Positions 60,390 to 60,521 of a stretch of DNA of 60,521 bases are shown piece by piece. The position numbers and the translations under genes are program-made. This DNA is from Amycolatopsis sp. CA-126428. Its GTDB lineage: Bacteria > Actinomycetota > Actinomycetes > Mycobacteriales > Pseudonocardiaceae. The notes below the pieces were generated by a model that worked only from the letters and a program-made list of their open reading frames with translations, did no database searches and was not told the origin of the DNA. The stretch spans positions 1-60,521 of the forward strand of contig NZ_PPHF01000178.1 in NCBI RefSeq assembly GCF_002904335.1. Direction: 5' to 3'. Numbering within the stretch: the first letter of the stretch is position 1; every line of letters begins with the position of its first letter.

Positions 60390-60521
60390 GAGACGCCGCC
60401 GGCGCGGTACGACCGCGCGGGTTGGGGGAAGCTGCTGCGGGCAGGCCGGCCGGTGGAAGCTCCGGAGGCGGCGGGGGTTCCGGATGTGCTGTGCGTGGGT
60501 CGTCCGGTGGAAGCTCCGGAG
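60390..60521 (+). repeat. Duplicated 3' end of the hydrolase gene
   Basis: 60390-60487 repeats 60163-60260 with about 93 percent identity, that is, the last codons of the hydrolase. A further partial copy (GGTGGAAGCTCCGGAG) begins near 60505 and continues past the window end. Likely a pseudogene fragment from slippage or unequal recombination; it may also be the tail of another gene. No independent start is visible. Nothing else was seen in 60286-60389. Confidence 0.75.

Overview
The window is high-GC actinobacterial chromosome: most codons end in G or C, there are many GTG starts, and neighbouring genes often share GTGA or ATGA stop/start overlaps. A complete Mce operon, a SepIVA homologue next to yceD-rpmF-rnc, an EspR-like regulator, ALF-repeat secreted proteins and DUF6801-type proteins point to Pseudonocardiaceae, most likely Amycolatopsis or a close relative. 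The taxon is an inference from gene content. No rRNA, tRNA, CRISPR array or transposase gene was seen.

Layout. 0.5-7.7 kb: an I78-like mini-protein, pyruvate carboxylase, an arginase-fold protein, a GntR/membrane-protein pair with a clear operator, and a PucR-type regulator. 7.7-17.0 kb (minus): a tight five-gene operon of secreted ALF-repeat proteins. One is a 1280-residue polymorphic-toxin-like protein, overlapped by 4 nt with a cytosolic, internally duplicated protein that sits where an immunity gene would. 17.2-22.2 kb (plus): a translationally coupled operon encoding a Tat-exported small protein, a trypsin-fold protease, a polyprenyl diphosphate synthase, and a flavin reductase fused to a catalytically degenerate prenyl-synthase domain. 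22.1-26.3 kb: secreted DUF6801-like proteins and a secreted RCC1-repeat protein. 26.3-35.7 kb (minus): a full mce operon (yrbE A and B, mceA-F, two Mce-associated proteins) without its ATPase.

35.7-43.1 kb: a 21-bp-lattice array of CACGCGTG sites, an LLM-family oxidoreductase, a PheA/TfdB-type FAD monooxygenase divergent from an HTH/Clp-N pair across twin operators, and a membrane-anchored nSTAND NTPase with 14 WD repeats. 43.4-53.9 kb: HelD/HelR-type helicase, rsmD, coaD, a tandem RNase Sa-like protein, an ECF sigma factor with a membrane partner, then sepIVA, yceD, rpmF, rnc and mutM, with a PL6 alginate-lyase-like gene inserted before mutM. 54-60.5 kb: EspR-like regulator, ImmA/IrrE-like protease and MAB_1171c-type membrane protein; SMP-30-type lactonase; PadR/DUF1700 pair; alpha/beta hydrolase; and a repeat of the hydrolase gene's 3' end at the window edge.

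The strongest candidates for undescribed biology are the toxin/duplicated-partner ALF operon, the protease-prenyl-synthase-reductase operon with its pseudo-synthase fusion, the 21-bp-lattice CACGCGTG array, a dispersed palindrome placed between convergent genes, and the tandem RNase with a disabled second domain.
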